Source of the DNA: Pezicula radicicola
Taxonomy: Eukaryota > Ascomycota > Leotiomycetes > Helotiales > Dermateaceae
Reading direction: 5' to 3'
NCBI GenBank assembly: GCA_003008705.1
Contig: PDUO01000006.1
Location: 1,559,295-1,623,294 of the forward strand
DNA length: 64,000 nt
Part shown: positions 20,978 through 33,402 of the stretch, one piece after another
Numbering within the stretch: the first letter of the stretch is position 1
Layout of the letters: each line of letters starts with the position of its first letter
Notes under the pieces: generated by a model
The model's database searches: none
The model's input: the letters and a program-made list of their open reading frames with translations, nothing else
What the model was told of the DNA's origin: nothing
Program-made: the position numbers and the translations under genes

Positions 20978-22377
20978 ATGGCAGGAACTTCAGGTACCAA
21001 AGCAAAGGCTGCAGCAACCCAAGCACCGGCGCGCACCCTGATCATTGATAATGGAGCCTACACAATGAAAGCCGGATTCTCGTCGCCAGACGCCACAGGA
21101 GAATATCGAATCATCCCCAACTGCATGGCCAAGGATCGCGAGAGGCACGTCTATGTGGGATCGCAATTAGAAAAGTGCAAAGACTTTGGAGACATTGTAT
21201 TCCGTCGGCCAGTGGAAAAAGGATACCTGGTCAACTGGGAGGCAGAAAAAGAGATCTGGGAGCATGAGTTCTTCGATGGCAAGGCACCACTGCGCTGCGA
21301 TCCAACGGAGACAGGCTTGATTCTCACTGAGGCTCCCAACAATCTGCCAGCTCTGCAGACAAATTGCGATCAAGTTGTGTTCGAAGAATTCCAGTTTGCC
21401 AGCTATTACCGATGTCCGGGTATGCCACCAAAATCCGTATACCTCTTAGAAGCTGACCTGTATGCTCTGTAGGTCCGGTTCTCAACGCATATAATGATGT
21501 TCAGGCAACCTTCAAGCCAGGCCAGGTGCGAGATCCTACGCAACCCATCCTCCCAGCAGAAGTTCTACTATTGATCGACTCTGGCTACTCCCACACAACC
21601 GTCACTCCCATTCTGCATGGGCGACCACTACAATCTGCTATAAGACGGCTCGACATTGGTGGAAAGCTTCTGACAAATTATCTGACGAGACTTTTGTCTC
21701 TACGCCAATATGACATGCGAAATGACACATACTTGGTCAATGAAATCAAAGAGGCATGTTGCTATGTTTCGAGGGACTTCAAGGGGGACATGGAACGAAC
21801 ATGGAAGGGTACCAAAGGAGACCGACGAGAGGAGTATACCCTTGCTGGTGGAATAGCGAAAGATTACGTCCTTCCTGACTACCATAAACGGTCCAAGGGC
21901 TACATGCGCGATCACGACCCAAATGTCACAAAGCTGAAGAAACTTGGTCCTACGGCCCCTGGCGAAGCTATCGAAGATATATTGACCCTACGCAACGAAC
22001 GTTTCACTGTCCCAGAACTCATCTTTAGTCCGACGGATATTGGACTGAGACAATCTGGAATTGCAGACCTAGTGATGCAAAGTCTTTCGGAACTACCAAT
22101 CGGGCTGTGGCCAGCTCTATTGGCAAACATCATTGTGGTCGGCGGCAATGCCAACATTAGTGACTTTATCTACCGATTGCAGAGAGAAATCCGGGCTCTT
22201 GCTCCAGCAGAGTGTATTGTGAGGGTCGCTAGGCCTGCCGATCCCATTGTCAGTGCGTGGCAGGGCGGAGCCGCCTTGGCAACGAACCGCCAAGCTCTGA
22301 GCAAACTGTCAGTGACGAAGCAAGAATATGATGAAAATGGAAGTGCCTGGGTCGCAAGGAAGTTTGGGGGGAGGTGA
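20978..22377 (+). CDS. ARP6: Actin-related protein 6
   Basis: Two exons, 20978-21419 and 21473-22377, 448 residues. Actin-fold landmarks: TLIIDNGAYTMKAGF (phosphate loop 1), the ARP6-type stretch IIPNCMAKDRERHVYVGSQ, LLIDSGYSHTTVTP (phosphate loop 2) and the IIVVGGNANI segment. Length, the N-terminal DNGAYTMKAG and the lack of actin-specific loops fit ARP6 rather than actin or ARP4/5. In yeast ARP6 is a subunit of the SWR1 remodelling complex, which exchanges H2A for H2A.Z in nucleosomes; the same nuclear role is expected here. The short intron (53 nt) restores CPGPVLNAYNDV across the junction. The gene is intact. Confidence 0.92.
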
Positions 22378-23133
22378 GGCGAGGTGATAGCAATGAGTGA
22401 ATGAATGAATGGCAACTTGATACCCAGCGATAGGTTCGTTCCTTTCGAATGTCTCTCGCTTCTCTCCAGTCTCTCCGTCCACTGACTGACCTCTCTCGTC
22501 GGCTATGATGAACTTACCGTGGCATCCGTCATAACAACCTTGTCGGGAACGTCCAAAAAAGGTTGGAGAAAGTCAAAAGCACTTGCTTCAAAGTCATAAG
22601 CTTTGTTTGTCCCGTCGCTATGTCGCTATTTTTGTCCTGTCAACTTCCTCATTGGTCAGTAGGGGGGGATGCGATTCGTCTCATCATGTGGACGGTTAAG
22701 GCTGAATGGCAAGGACTGAGGCTCAGTCGTCTCTGCCAAGCGACATAAATGCTGCAACGCGCGTACCTCGACGTCGCCGATTTCAAAGCAACCTTGTGCA
22801 TACTTATGTTTCGAAACATCTTCAGCCAATTGGAGATTCCGGATTTCGCATCCAGCCGTGGACGAACCATGGCGACCAAATTTACTTCGCTTCCAGATCG
22901 CCATGAGCGTTCGTCACCTCCGCCACGGTCAAAATAAACACTGAAAGGGGGATGCATCGTGACGAGATTCATGAGATGGCGAGAATTTTATATATAACAG
23001 AACAGAACGGTACAGTCAAGTCTTCTCTCTTCACCCTCTTCACCTTCACTCCTCATCCAACACTCACTTTCATTTCATTGCATCTCTTTTTCTGCTCTTT
23101 TCTCAGTCAGATAATCATCTTTCATCGTTCATC
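22378..23133. other. Intergenic, promoter of the intradiol dioxygenase gene
   Basis: No gene seen. The last 110 bp before the ATG are pyrimidine-rich (cttctctcttcaccctcttcacc), as is common in highly expressed fungal genes. Confidence 0.5.
22991..22997 (+). promoter_or_regulatory. TATA box of the intradiol dioxygenase gene
   Basis: tatataa lies 137 bp upstream of the ATG at 23134 and is followed by a CT-rich leader. Confidence 0.55.
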
Positions 23134-24236
23134 ATGCGTTTCTCAATCACTCTCGCTGCCACCACCATCTTGGCTGGCGTTGCATCTGCCCATCCTGGAC
23201 ACAACGAAAAACGTGGGATTGCAGAGCGTGCCGCCTATCTCAAGAACAAGCCCCGTGATCTCAGTCAATGCGCTTCCAAGATGAAGGCTCGTGGAGTCGA
23301 GGCACGCGCCATTGCAAGACGCTCAGAGACCGCAAAGCAAGCTCGCCGCAAGCGCAACATTGGTACTGGTCAGTAGTAAATAGTAAATACCTATCAACAG
23401 CGTATATTTTATATTAACCATAAATAGGAGCACCATTCCTCAAGGCTCGTGATCTAGACACTGTCCTCAACACCACTCACTTGTCATCTGTCGACTACGA
23501 CCCAACCACTGATGAGTCCGTTCTCTTCGCCAGCGACAACAGCTCCTGCGTTCTTACTCCCGAAGTCACGCAAGGACCATACTACGTCTCTGGCGAATAT
23601 GTCCGCCAGAATCTGACTGAAGATCAAGAGGGTGTCCAGCTCATCCTCGATACTCAGGTCATTGATATGGCAACATGCGATCCAGTAACTGACGCTGTCA
23701 TTGAAATCTGGAACTGCAACGCCACTGGTGTTTACTCCGGAATTGTTGCTCAAGGCAACGGAGACTCCTCGGATACAGCCAACATCAACGCCACCTTCCT
23801 CCGTGGTCTTCAGCCAACTGATTCCGATGGTGTTGCTCAATTCAATACGCTCTTCCCAGGTCATTACACTAGCCGCGCAAACCACATCCACGTCCTCGCT
23901 CACTTCAACGGAACCACCCTTGCAAACGGCACCTACTCAGGGGGTTACGTCTCGCACGTCGGCCAGCTCTTCTTCGATCAGGATCTCATTACTCAAGTCG
24001 AGGCCGTCAGCCCTTACTCTACCAACACTCAGGAACTTACTCTCAACTCTGCCGATTCCGTTCTTGCCACTGAGACCGACGACACTACCGCTGATCCAGT
24101 TGTTGAGTACAGTCTTCTTGGCGATGATATCAGTGATGGTGTCTTTGCATGGATCTCCTTCGGTATCGATTTGACGAATGAGTTCACCCTTACTCCTGCT
24201 GCCAGCTTGTACGCTAGTGGTGGTGTTGAGAACTAA
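23134..24236 (+). CDS. Secreted intradiol ring-cleavage dioxygenase-like protein
   Basis: Two exons, 23134-23368 and 23428-24236, 347 residues. A signal peptide (MRFSITLAATTILAGVASA) is followed by a basic stretch with RR/KR pairs that could be processed, then the catalytic domain. The iron ligands of the intradiol family (two Tyr, two His) can be placed: Tyr in QGPYYVSGEY, Tyr and both His in PGHYTSRANHIHV. The bacterial family opens catechol or protocatechuate rings; fungal secreted members are thought to act on lignin- or plant-derived phenolics outside the cell. About six N-glycosylation sequons (such as NATGVY, NGTT) fit secretion. The gene looks intact. Confidence 0.9.
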
Positions 24237-24304
24237 ACAGCATACCTAAGTAGATGGTAGCGATGTACAGCGGTAGTCTTGTGGTTATATGGAAGGCGTT
24301 CAAT

Positions 24305-24358
24305 GGGAAGGATGGGAAGGATGGGAAGGATGGGAAGGATGGGATGGATGGGATGGAT
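24305..24358. repeat. 9-bp minisatellite, six units
   Basis: Four perfect copies of gggaaggat followed by two of gggatggat, 70 bp after the stop codon of the dioxygenase gene, so probably within its 3' UTR. Confidence 0.9.
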
Positions 24359-24705
24359 GGAATGATTATGTTATGAATTGGAAAAGGCAGAGAGATTAAA
24401 TCACTCGTTTTCGTATAAATGCTTATACTTATATTAAACGTGAAGGCACTTGTGATCTTACTCCCCCCCCCCTAAAAAGGCTTACAAGATCTGAGTTTTG
24501 AAAAATATCTCTCAATATATCTCGCTAATGAAAAGGTAAGCGACGTCTCTCTTCCAAGCATCACAATAAACGCCAAAACACCACCTTAAAAAGTAAACCA
24601 AACGCCCCAAACAAACCCCAAAAACCTTCCACCGTATCAACCAGGCTGAGTAACAGAGAAAAACAAAACAATCAAATTTCCAAAAGAAACCAAAAATAAC
24701 TGTCC
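24359..24705. other. Convergent 3' flanks
   Basis: Between the dioxygenase and cupin stop codons. Holds a run of ten C at about 24463-24472 and A-rich DNA; no gene. Confidence 0.5.
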
Positions 24706-25709
24706 CTAAGGTCCAGTATAGCTACCCCCAGATTTACAAGCAGCAACACACTCCGCACTACCAATAGCGGCACCCGTACCAACAGGTGGAATATTGCTCG
24801 CAAAACCCGTCAAATTTGCAGATGCAAAATCCAATGCTCCACCAAATGCAGCGAGTATCATATCTGCCGGTAGACCGAAGAGTCCATGTAGAATATTATG
24901 AGTTCCTGAATCCTCGGAGTTTAGGGCTGAGACTAGAGTTGCGTTTCCGCATCCTAATTTTCTCGTAATTAGTAACTCGAAAGACGATAACACAGCACTG
25001 CGGTATAACACAAAACAGAATAAAAAGAAGAACGAGGAAAAGAAAGAAGAAGAAAAGACGTACCAGTATTCTGCATCGTATGTAAACTACCCTCCGGGAA
25101 AATCGTCATCTTCCCCGGCGTCAAAGTCTCTTTAACAATCCTAGCTCCATTTTCCTCAATCATAAACGTATTAGTCGTCCCTTCAACAGCAACTACCAGA
25201 TTTGTAGCTCGTGGATGATAGTGTGGTGGTAGCATGGCGCAGGGTCCTAGGTTTAACATTGCTAGTGTCATTCCGAGGCCTGTTAGGGCGGGGAATGTTG
25301 CTGCATTGGCGTTTACTACGGATCCTGGGGTGTAGGTGTAGAGTGGTTGGGCGCGGAAATCGAAGATCCAGTCTATTTGAGGTGGTGCGTTAGTTCGTGT
25401 GGTCTTGTATTCTTTTTGAAAGTGCGGCTCTTGTTGGGGGGGTTGGGGGTGGGGGGTTGATTAAAGCAAAATTTAATAACTGCTCTACCCAAAGAAGCCT
25501 CGAAGTAACAAATGGAGGGAACTATGATATCGCTAAGGGAATCTGAAGGGTTAATACATACCAGAATCACTCGGAAGTAAAGCCAGGCGATCAAGTTGCG
25601 TAGCAGCACTCTTAAGCTCAGTATCAAGCTCTGGGTTTCTAGTAACATCGACAGAGATAGCTAGGCCACCCAGAAGGGTAACAACCAGAAAGAAGATTTT
25701 GGAATACAT
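24706..25709 (-). CDS. Secreted cupin (germin/spherulin-like) protein
   Basis: Three exons: 25709-25562, 25372-25064 and 24953-24706; 705 nt, 234 residues. The N-terminus (MYSKIFFLVVTLLGGLAISV) is a signal peptide. The cupin core shows both motifs: PPHYHPRATNLVVAVEG (two metal-binding His, although the usual Glu is Asn here) and FPEGSLHTMQNTG (third His). Fungal relatives include spherulin-1-like spore-coat and wall proteins; some germins have oxalate oxidase or superoxide dismutase activity. The Glu-to-Asn change at the metal site argues against assuming enzyme activity. Four Cys remain in the mature part, two near the C-terminus (CVAAC). A TATA-like tataaag lies about 140 bp upstream. Confidence 0.85.
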
Positions 25710-25848
25710 CTTGACTAAGTTCCTGAATTCTTGCTTCGGAAAATTTGTTTGATGTCAAAAACCATGGGCTTCGAAATGTGATGTGATGAAGTGGATTTCG
25801 TATGGTGAATTTTTGAGAAGAGTGTTTTTCTAGAAGGGGGTATAACAG

Positions 25849-25855
25849 CTTTATA
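25849..25855 (-). promoter_or_regulatory. TATA box of the cupin gene
   Basis: On the minus strand this reads tataaag, 140 bp upstream of the ATG at 25709. Confidence 0.45.
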
Positions 25856-28430
25856 TTAAGGCCACAGTGAATCTGGTGAATGTGAATGAGGTGGTGACGA
25901 TTGACGATATATTTTTAGTCTGGTAGGTAAGTAAGTATAAGGCGCAACTGAGGGAATGAACTAAAATCTCAGTGTCGCAGCCGACGAAAAGAATACGTGA
26001 AGTAATTGGCGTTTGTAAGTCTCTTAGCAGAAGCAATGTCAGGTTTACTGGTGATGAGTTACTGACTGAAAGAATAGTAGATTTGCTTGTTGTGTGAGGG
26101 GTGGGACTTAGTGATTGAGAATGCACCATAGCCTAGTTATCGGAGTACATACATTATGTGACACAGCACAGCACAGCACATCATAGCAACAGTTAACGTA
26201 CTGCTGTACAACCTCAGGCCGGGAAATTGAAGCAGATATTGATAGAAAACGACTGTTTTGTGTGAGGACTTATTAATTTGGTAGACTGGAGTTTCTGGTT
26301 TAGTGGTTATTGGAGGGACTGTGGAGGACTGGATTTAGGTAGCATAAGGTGTACTGTACATATTGTTCCCGTGCCATGTGGAAAGGCTTAGTTCTTGTGA
26401 TCTGTGTTGCGTAAGTGCATAGCTGTGGTGGCACGCGGAAGTATTCTGTTCGGCAAGTAAGGTGAACAATAGCTACTTTGGTACTTTTCAGAATGTCTTA
26501 GAAGAAAGTTGGAAATGTTCTGGACTCGGTCAACTAAGTTCATTCAAATGTTTGAGAACTTTGGGGTTACCTGGCAAAATTCAGTTGTTCCCTTATGTCA
26601 AAACTAGACCTAATTCTGTCAGCCCCACGGATATACCCACTAAAAGTCATGGTAGCACATTTCATAGTGGTTAGTTCTAATAAGATCTATCACATAAAGT
26701 CAAGAGTAACATTCTATCACAAAATAATATAACGTATCTCCTCGAAGCTCATCTTTTCCTTACAAGGATCAACACCTCGATCCTGCACATTTAAGACATC
26801 GTCGCTTGTCTCACCAACACGTGTAACCCAACTAGTCCCCATCACCAGCAATCATACTTGGTAGACAGGCGAGGGATACCACGGGAGGGGTTGTGTCCCG
26901 AGGAGATGTCCGTTGGGATTGTGACAGGGGAAGATACGATCCTGCAAAGGTTTGATGTCTTAGATGCCGCGGGGGGCCGTCACGGACAATGAAAGTATGC
27001 TAGGAAGTTGGGGCGGTTGCTGTGGATCCATACAATCTTTCAGTTTACATGGCTCAAAGTGCTGGGCACGGAGCTTCTAGTGCCTCGTAGTGCCTTCCTC
27101 CCTAGTCCCTTTTAACGGGTATTCCGAAACATGGTGGTGGTAGCTGACAGAAATCCCGACGACGAACATAATTCTCTCAGGTCTTTGTTCTTCGAAAGAA
27201 CCTCATATTCTTGGTATGACAAAGTCCCAGGTACCAGGTCCTATCCGTCCCATTCGTCCCAAGCCTGTGCCAATAAACCATCGTGCAATCCCCACACCAC
27301 CTCGTATCCTCGAGGAACGGTACGGTGCGCCGCAATATATGGATATGCACCTGCTCTGCATGAGGAATGCATGCATATTGCATGGCAGATCACTGGATGC
27401 CCGAAGGTCCGGACTCATAAGCCCACGATGTTTAGTCGAGTCCTTAAACCAACCAAATGCTCGATCCCCTTGGGAGTATGGAAGTTTAATTTCTTGTCGC
27501 TACCCGTCGCCTCCACTGCGACCCCTTTACCATTCAATGGTACGAAATCTAGGAAAGGTCAAAGGGCACTCAACGCTCTAGGATCAACCCTTTGACTTCT
27601 TCTTCTGATTGAGGACAAGGCGGCTCTTTGCAGGTCATTCGAAATTGTGGATTGTTGATTAAGAGTAAACGCCTTAGCCTCAAATGTGTAGTCAGATCTG
27701 AGTGAAAGCTGTCAGGTCGTGCGCAATCTGGTACTACAGATGGTGTTACGAAGGGACTGACTCGTGTTGCCCAAGGCCAATCCGGGCTGTGGACTTCAAT
27801 TGAAGGGGTGCTGTTGCTCTTTCCTTTTTAGAATCAGGGAGTCTATAAGTTTTCCGAGGTAGCGAAGAAACCATGCACTTTCTTGCCACAATATACGGTT
27901 GTCTAGATTCCAACTATCCTGCAGGTATCTACGGCAAGTTGATTTGCGGCGATAGGTGACAAAATGCGTTGAATTCTCATAAGTTGAGGACGGATGAAAT
28001 CATGATCAAAGCAGTTTTCCATAAGCTCTAGCCCCCAAGTCTGTATCTATCACCCTATGTTCTTCATTGGATTGATTACCTACTGCAACTGTGCAACAGT
28101 TGGGGGATGCTTCCACCTGAAGCCCTTTACTCGTTAGACTCTAGGCGATATAGCAAGGAAAAAGACAAGTCACAGACGGGATAGGCTGGATTCACTTGCC
28201 TCTCCGAATTGTCTGCATTCGAAAGGCGTTGATTTGGTGGCTAGAAGTGATTCGGGGGAAGTTTGAAATCGAACGGAAGAGATAACTTGAGCGCAGACTT
28301 TGCACCTATTAGAGATTGCCTTTCTTCGTGTCTATCTATGTGGTATCATATCTATCATAAAAGCAAGCCAGTCGCTATGCAACTCCAGGTTCCCATGCTT
28401 CATGCCAGCCAATGTCCCAAATATGCTCAA
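25856..28430. other. Long intergenic stretch
   Basis: About 2.6 kb without a gene I can support. Overlapping frames on both strands at 27131-27595 (154 residues plus) show no family features. A cacag run is at 26161-26180, and a GTAC palindrome at 26350-26360. Confidence 0.45.
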
Positions 28431-30809
28431 TTAAACCCTCCTAGGCGCCCAATTCTGCAGCCATGTTCTTGCACTGTCCAAATTCCCACCTTCCGCCTCC
28501 AAAGCCGCAATACACCACTCCAGATCATACACCTTTTCACCAGCCAGCATTTCTGCGCGATTTCTTCGCTTCTGGCTCCCATCGTCAACACAGAAATAAA
28601 TCTCCTTGCGGTGGTCTCCAAGTGTGGCCATAAGCGGCTGTACCAGAGGCAATGCATCTTTCGTACTCAAACTTTCATTGTTCCCAGATTTAGACCTTGC
28701 TGTCTTGCAAAAAGGATTTGTGCACCAAGCCTTTCCACACCCCGTAATGAGCTGGGATATATATCGTCGCTCAATCCGACGTTTCATTGCTTTCCCCTCT
28801 GGATCGTGCATGCTGACATATAATGGCCCAAAACAAATACTGCAGAGTCCCAAGTCATTGCCTGGACCTTGACCCATCCTTGAAGCAGCCCCGATTTCTC
28901 CGTTCTTCCCCACGCCCTCAAGAGTTCTCCCGCAGTTGATGTTGCGACAAATAGCAGGCTTCGACCGTGTTGTCCTCTCGATATCGTGATGTTTTAAATG
29001 GGTTGCCATATCGCGCAGTCGAACGATCTTCGAGCAGAGGTGACAGTCAGTCGTTCGAGCGCCATCGGCAAGTTCATGAGCAGTAAGGCCACTGATTAAA
29101 GCTTCCGGAGATGGGTCAAAGGGGTCGCCTTCTTGAGGAACTTCCAAGTGGCAGAACTGGCAGAGGATTATTTTTCCCGGACAGATGGAAGTTCGGTGGG
29201 AGGCAAGATCTCTGAGGTTTGTCGCTTCATATGGGCAATTTGGACATTGCCGGGAGTTGTGATAAACGTCATCATGTCTTGTTTTGCTGTGTTTTTATTA
29301 GTAAATATTTAAAATCGGCTTTAGGGAAGTGACTTACCTTTCAGGGGTATTGCCAAACTCTGAATCGTAAGGACAATGCCAGTGCTTCTGCCACTCTTCG
29401 GAATTCTTCTTGAACACATTTTTGCAATGTGGACAGAGGATATTGTTTCGCAAACAGAAGTTCTCATGGAGCATCATGGTTCGTTTTGGGACCCATTGGT
29501 TGCAGTTCGTACATTGTTCTTCATCGGGTCCATGCATTTCCGTGTCTTCGTCAATGGCAACTGGATTACTTGGAGTGCCTACGGCTGAGCCCTTAGAGGT
29601 GAACTTTAGACTCAATGCGAACTTCCTTGGAGGTTTTGCTTGGTCAGACTTTGGCGCATGGACTGAGACCAAGAGTGCCTCTGCTCCTTCTAGTTCAATG
29701 TTTGTGGCCTGAAGTGATATCTTTTTCGACTGATTGTTGCTGAAATCCCCGAAGACATGCTCATCATCACGCGGCAAGGCTCGTTGGTGCCCTGATCGGG
29801 GGCTGACAAACAAGTCAATAGCATTATCACCGTCAACATCGAGGATGAATTCGATACCTTGTGACCGATCCCAATTTGGAAGTTGGTAGTCGACATAATC
29901 TCCATCTGCGACTTGGCCGGTGGTCGGCTTCCAAATATCAAGTTCTCCACCAACCGAACTTCCTTCAGCAGTTCCAGGCGCCTTTTGCTCCTTTTCCATG
30001 ATCTGTTTTAACGTCTCTCTCGCTTGCTCTTCATTCAGCGCCTCAATATCCACTTCTAAGTCTGTATCCACTACACATATACCATCTCCCTCTGGAAGGA
30101 ATTTGTCAATGAGAAAGCGAAACTCTTCCGACCTTGGCCCTCGAACCGTCAACATTTCGCCATTTGTCAAAGTCGTAAAATTCTCCCGCAGATGTCGCTC
30201 AAGTATAGATTTCCAATCATCTGGGTTGTAGCCGGCCTCGAGAGGTCGTAGCCGGACGTAAGTTCCCTTCGGTATCTGCTTTGCATGGACCGTAATTCGC
30301 GCAGGCTCTTCTTCGACGCTGGTCAGGTCCACTACAGCATCATCCGAACCTGTGAGATCTATTGGCACGTCGGGAGACCCAGTATCATTATCTTCTATGG
30401 ATGTCGGCTTCGATTTCCGCACCGTCTCCTTGACTCCCAGAGCCTCGAGCAGGAACGGGCTCAGGCCAACTTCTCCCTCCTCGGCCGAGAACTCTCGAAT
30501 ACCCGCATGGACCACATTCCCATTCTTCGTATTCACTAATCGAAATGTAAGCGGGTGGGGGAGCTGCTGCTGTGTATCGCGCCATTGCGACTGTTCTGCT
30601 CTCGCTGCGGCGAGACTGTAAGGATTGAAGGGATCGAATGTATGGTTCGGTGTGCGCGAGGACGTCGTGGTTGTCGTTGAAGCTGCCAGTAACTGCTCGA
30701 GGGCAGAGGGTGGGAGAGTGATCTTGTCGCCCGGAAGAGAGCGAGTGCCTCGAGGGGCAACTGTAAATACCGCGGACCAGGTGAGGGAGATGTCTGGAGG
30801 GGCAGTCAT
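28431..30809 (-). CDS. UFD1-domain protein with zinc fingers, AZUL and UBA-like C-terminus
   Basis: Two exons, 30809-29338 and 29286-28431, 2328 nt, 775 residues. The first ATG in frame is at 30809, followed by LTWSAVFTVAPRG, the start of an UFD1-like domain (residues about 5-130, LPGDKITLPPSALEQLL). A second UFD1-like half follows (VRLRPLEAGYNPDDWKSILE). Around 455-590 come several Cys/His fingers of TRAF/XAF1 type (CTNCNQWV, CPHCKNVF, CPNCPYEA, CQFCHLEV). Then comes an AZUL-like zinc element (YISQLITGCGKAWCTNPFC), known from the ubiquitin ligase UBE3A, and finally a UBA-like helix set (DLEWCIAALEAEGGNLDSARTWL). UFD1 works with Cdc48 and Npl4 in extracting ubiquitylated proteins; this protein is probably a ubiquitin-pathway adaptor. 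It is head-to-head with an F-box gene. Confidence 0.82.
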
Positions 30810-31484
30810 TGTTGTCTCGGATGCAACATGCGACACGACGGATTGAATAGGTTTTGTTGGCGCGCAAAACAATGAATGAAATGATGAAACAATGAAAACA
30901 GAGAAGTGGGAAAATGGGAAATGCGAAATGAAAAAGAAGGTGGTTACTTGTAGAGAGGGGCGAAGATGTAGGAAAGTGGTAGTATGTATTTCGTATATCA
31001 GTCATCAATTTCTAGAATGCGCCATCACGTGTAAGGTATGTGATATGGTGATATGCTCGGAGATAAGATAGCAAGATAGGCAGAAGCGATAAGGAAGGAG
31101 AAAATGGTGGCGGGGGAGTAGTTGGGGAAACGCGAACACGAAGCGCATTGGGATTGGTTTGCTGATCAAATGCCGGCGCCCCCGAGAGACACAACACTTC
31201 ACCTCGCCTTAGGTTAAAACCTAGAAAATAAATATGAGATACTGATACATACTGTACCGTAATCTCATCCTCAACCTGCATCTTGGGAAGTATACGTCCC
31301 CCCCATCTTCAATCTAAGCACCCTTCTTCCCCATACTCGAGACCCATCATTCATGACAGCAACCTTCAATCGTGAAAAGCACATACATACAATACAGCAA
31401 GCAAATTATCATCTCCCGGCCCCAAACCCGGCGGTGAGCGCGAGAGCCCCGGAGGAGTGAGCCCAACAACCACCAGCACGAAAC
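30810..31484. promoter_or_regulatory. Shared upstream region, UFD1-like / F-box genes
   Basis: 675 bp between opposite start codons. It contains GA-rich DNA on the UFD1 side and a GTAC palindrome at 31251-31260. No clear TATA box. Confidence 0.45.
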
Positions 31485-33402
31485 ATGGACGCTGAACAAC
31501 CCGAGGTCGTTCACATTGAAGATATATCGCTCCATAACCAACCCTCCATCACCCTTCTACAGCTGCTGTCAAACACGTTGGTGCTGCATCACACCTTGCC
31601 GCTCATCCCCGTCTCTTCCTTACTAGCACTGGGTGCCTCGTCCACATCCTTCAAAAATCTCATATATAGCACGCCCAATGTATTCCGCCATCTTGACTTG
31701 ACCCCAGTGAACTCGGCACGATCCGAACTGGGTTCCATCGATCATGGCGGTGAGGTCTGGCGAAATCAGCAACTCGATGAGAACGTCACAGAGGATGAGT
31801 AAGCATTCCAGCCTTCCTTTTGACATGCCGAAATCCAGCATTGATCAAGCAAACAGCTTTTACGGCGGCCCTTTACGCGGCATATTTAATGGCCTACGAA
31901 GGCGAAACATTCTTAAGGATGTCCAAACGTTGATCCTCGATGGGCTTGCTGTCCCCTCGGATTTGGTCGCCGAGATCATACTTGACCCATCATTCAATGT
32001 CCGGCTGCTTTCCATCCGGGAAGTTCAACATCTAAATGAAGCCAAGCTGAGGCAGGCGCTGCAATATGCAGTTCGGTCATCCCGCCCAGAGGGTACGCCG
32101 AAGCTCCAAGGTCTCTATGTCTTTGGTCCCAAAGACCCTCCGTCACTGACTAGATATCGATCACAGTCTTCGCAGTCAATTGAGAAAGCTCAGATTGGAA
32201 GTCAGTGGAATCAAAAGTCAGGAGATGCTCTTTGGGAGGAATTGAAAGAAGTAGATCGATGGTATCAGAAAAATGGGAGAATCATCACTAGGCCAGTGTC
32301 AGATGCATGGGCTGGGACGCTTCAAGCTTGTAACGGTATCATCAACTTCGATGCTGTTCTATGCAGAGGACCTCGCCATCAACCAAGTACAAACGCTGGA
32401 GAGGACTACTTGCAACCTACGGTGGCGACATATGCCCTTGAGGGTTGTGCTGGATGCGGAACCTCACCGGAGGGCTTTTCCATGTTGCGTACTTCGCCTT
32501 GGGAGCAGTTCCCATTGTTGGCCCCGCTTTCGCTGCACTCCTCAACTATCAGGGCCGCAAAAACACCATCTCGATCAGCAAATGGAGCCGAGAAGAAACT
32601 ACTCGCCCGTTGTTTTCATTGTATCAGGAATAGATACTGCGAAAGTTGTCAAAAATGGTGGTGCGAGGGTTGTTACACTATACCTTCTACAGGAATTGGG
32701 CTGGTAGAAGTAGAGTTATCGGATACTGGCAACAAAAATTACAAGGTAATTGACAGCCTTTGCATTGAGAGCTGCTTTATGACCGGAATATTTTTATGAT
32801 CCTAGTTGTAGGGGAATTGGGGGGTTGAGGAAACTTCTCACCCCTGGATATCTTGTATGCCCGCATTAGAAATATGCTCATGGGGGTTTTATGCTAGGAC
32901 AAAGCTGACATGGGCACAGATTGGTGTTACTCGAAGCTGCTTTGAGTGTGGGCTGAATGTAAGTACAGTTCTCCACGTACGCAGTTAGTTTATCGCTGAC
33001 TCCATTCAGTGCGCTTCGTGTGTTGACCGCACACAACTTATGTGTAGGATATGTAAGTAGATTTTCTTTTGTTGCCGTCATTCCTCATGTTGAGGACGTT
33101 CCTTGGTTCAACAAGAACTGACTATTCGAGTTTCATAGGTGGTGGAGGATATTGCACCATTGTAAGAACTCTCTATCGAATCAGAGAATCGTGACTGACA
33201 GAAATTTCAAGCACAACGAAGGAAGCACTTTAACCACCGCAGGTCGCCACGCTATCCATGGTTGTAGATGCTAGCTAACCTCCCTTTTAGTGCGACTGTA
33301 TGGGAGTTTCCACAAAGCCTCTTGTCAAATGCACCAAGAAATGACAGCTAACGTTCTCCAGGGTGTTCCAAAAGCGGTCGTCGTACCAGAGAAATGTACT
33401 AA
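31485..33402 (+). CDS. F-box protein with C-terminal zinc-binding tail
   Basis: Exon 1 (31485-31798) has an F-box-like segment, LPLIPVSSLLALGASSTSFKNLIY...FRHLDLT. Exon 2 starts at 31857 and runs to at least 32745; it carries a Cys cluster (CFHCIRNRYCESCQKWWCEGC). Further small exons can be read: CFECGLN|CASCVDRTQLMCRIC|GGGYCTI|HNEGS (about 32900-33232), then CDW|CSKSGRRTREMY with the stop at 33400-33402. This Cys-rich tail is typical of one group of fungal F-box proteins, which act as substrate receptors of SCF ubiquitin ligases. Between 32746 and about 32880 I could not find an open path: after SLCIESCFM a stop follows at 32797. Either an intron border is missed or the gene is damaged there. 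The exact borders of the last three exons are tentative. Confidence 0.6.

Noticed and set aside
27131..27595. 154-residue plus-strand frame and its 121-residue overlap
   Set aside because: No recognisable domain; overlapping frames of similar length in three phases argue for chance.
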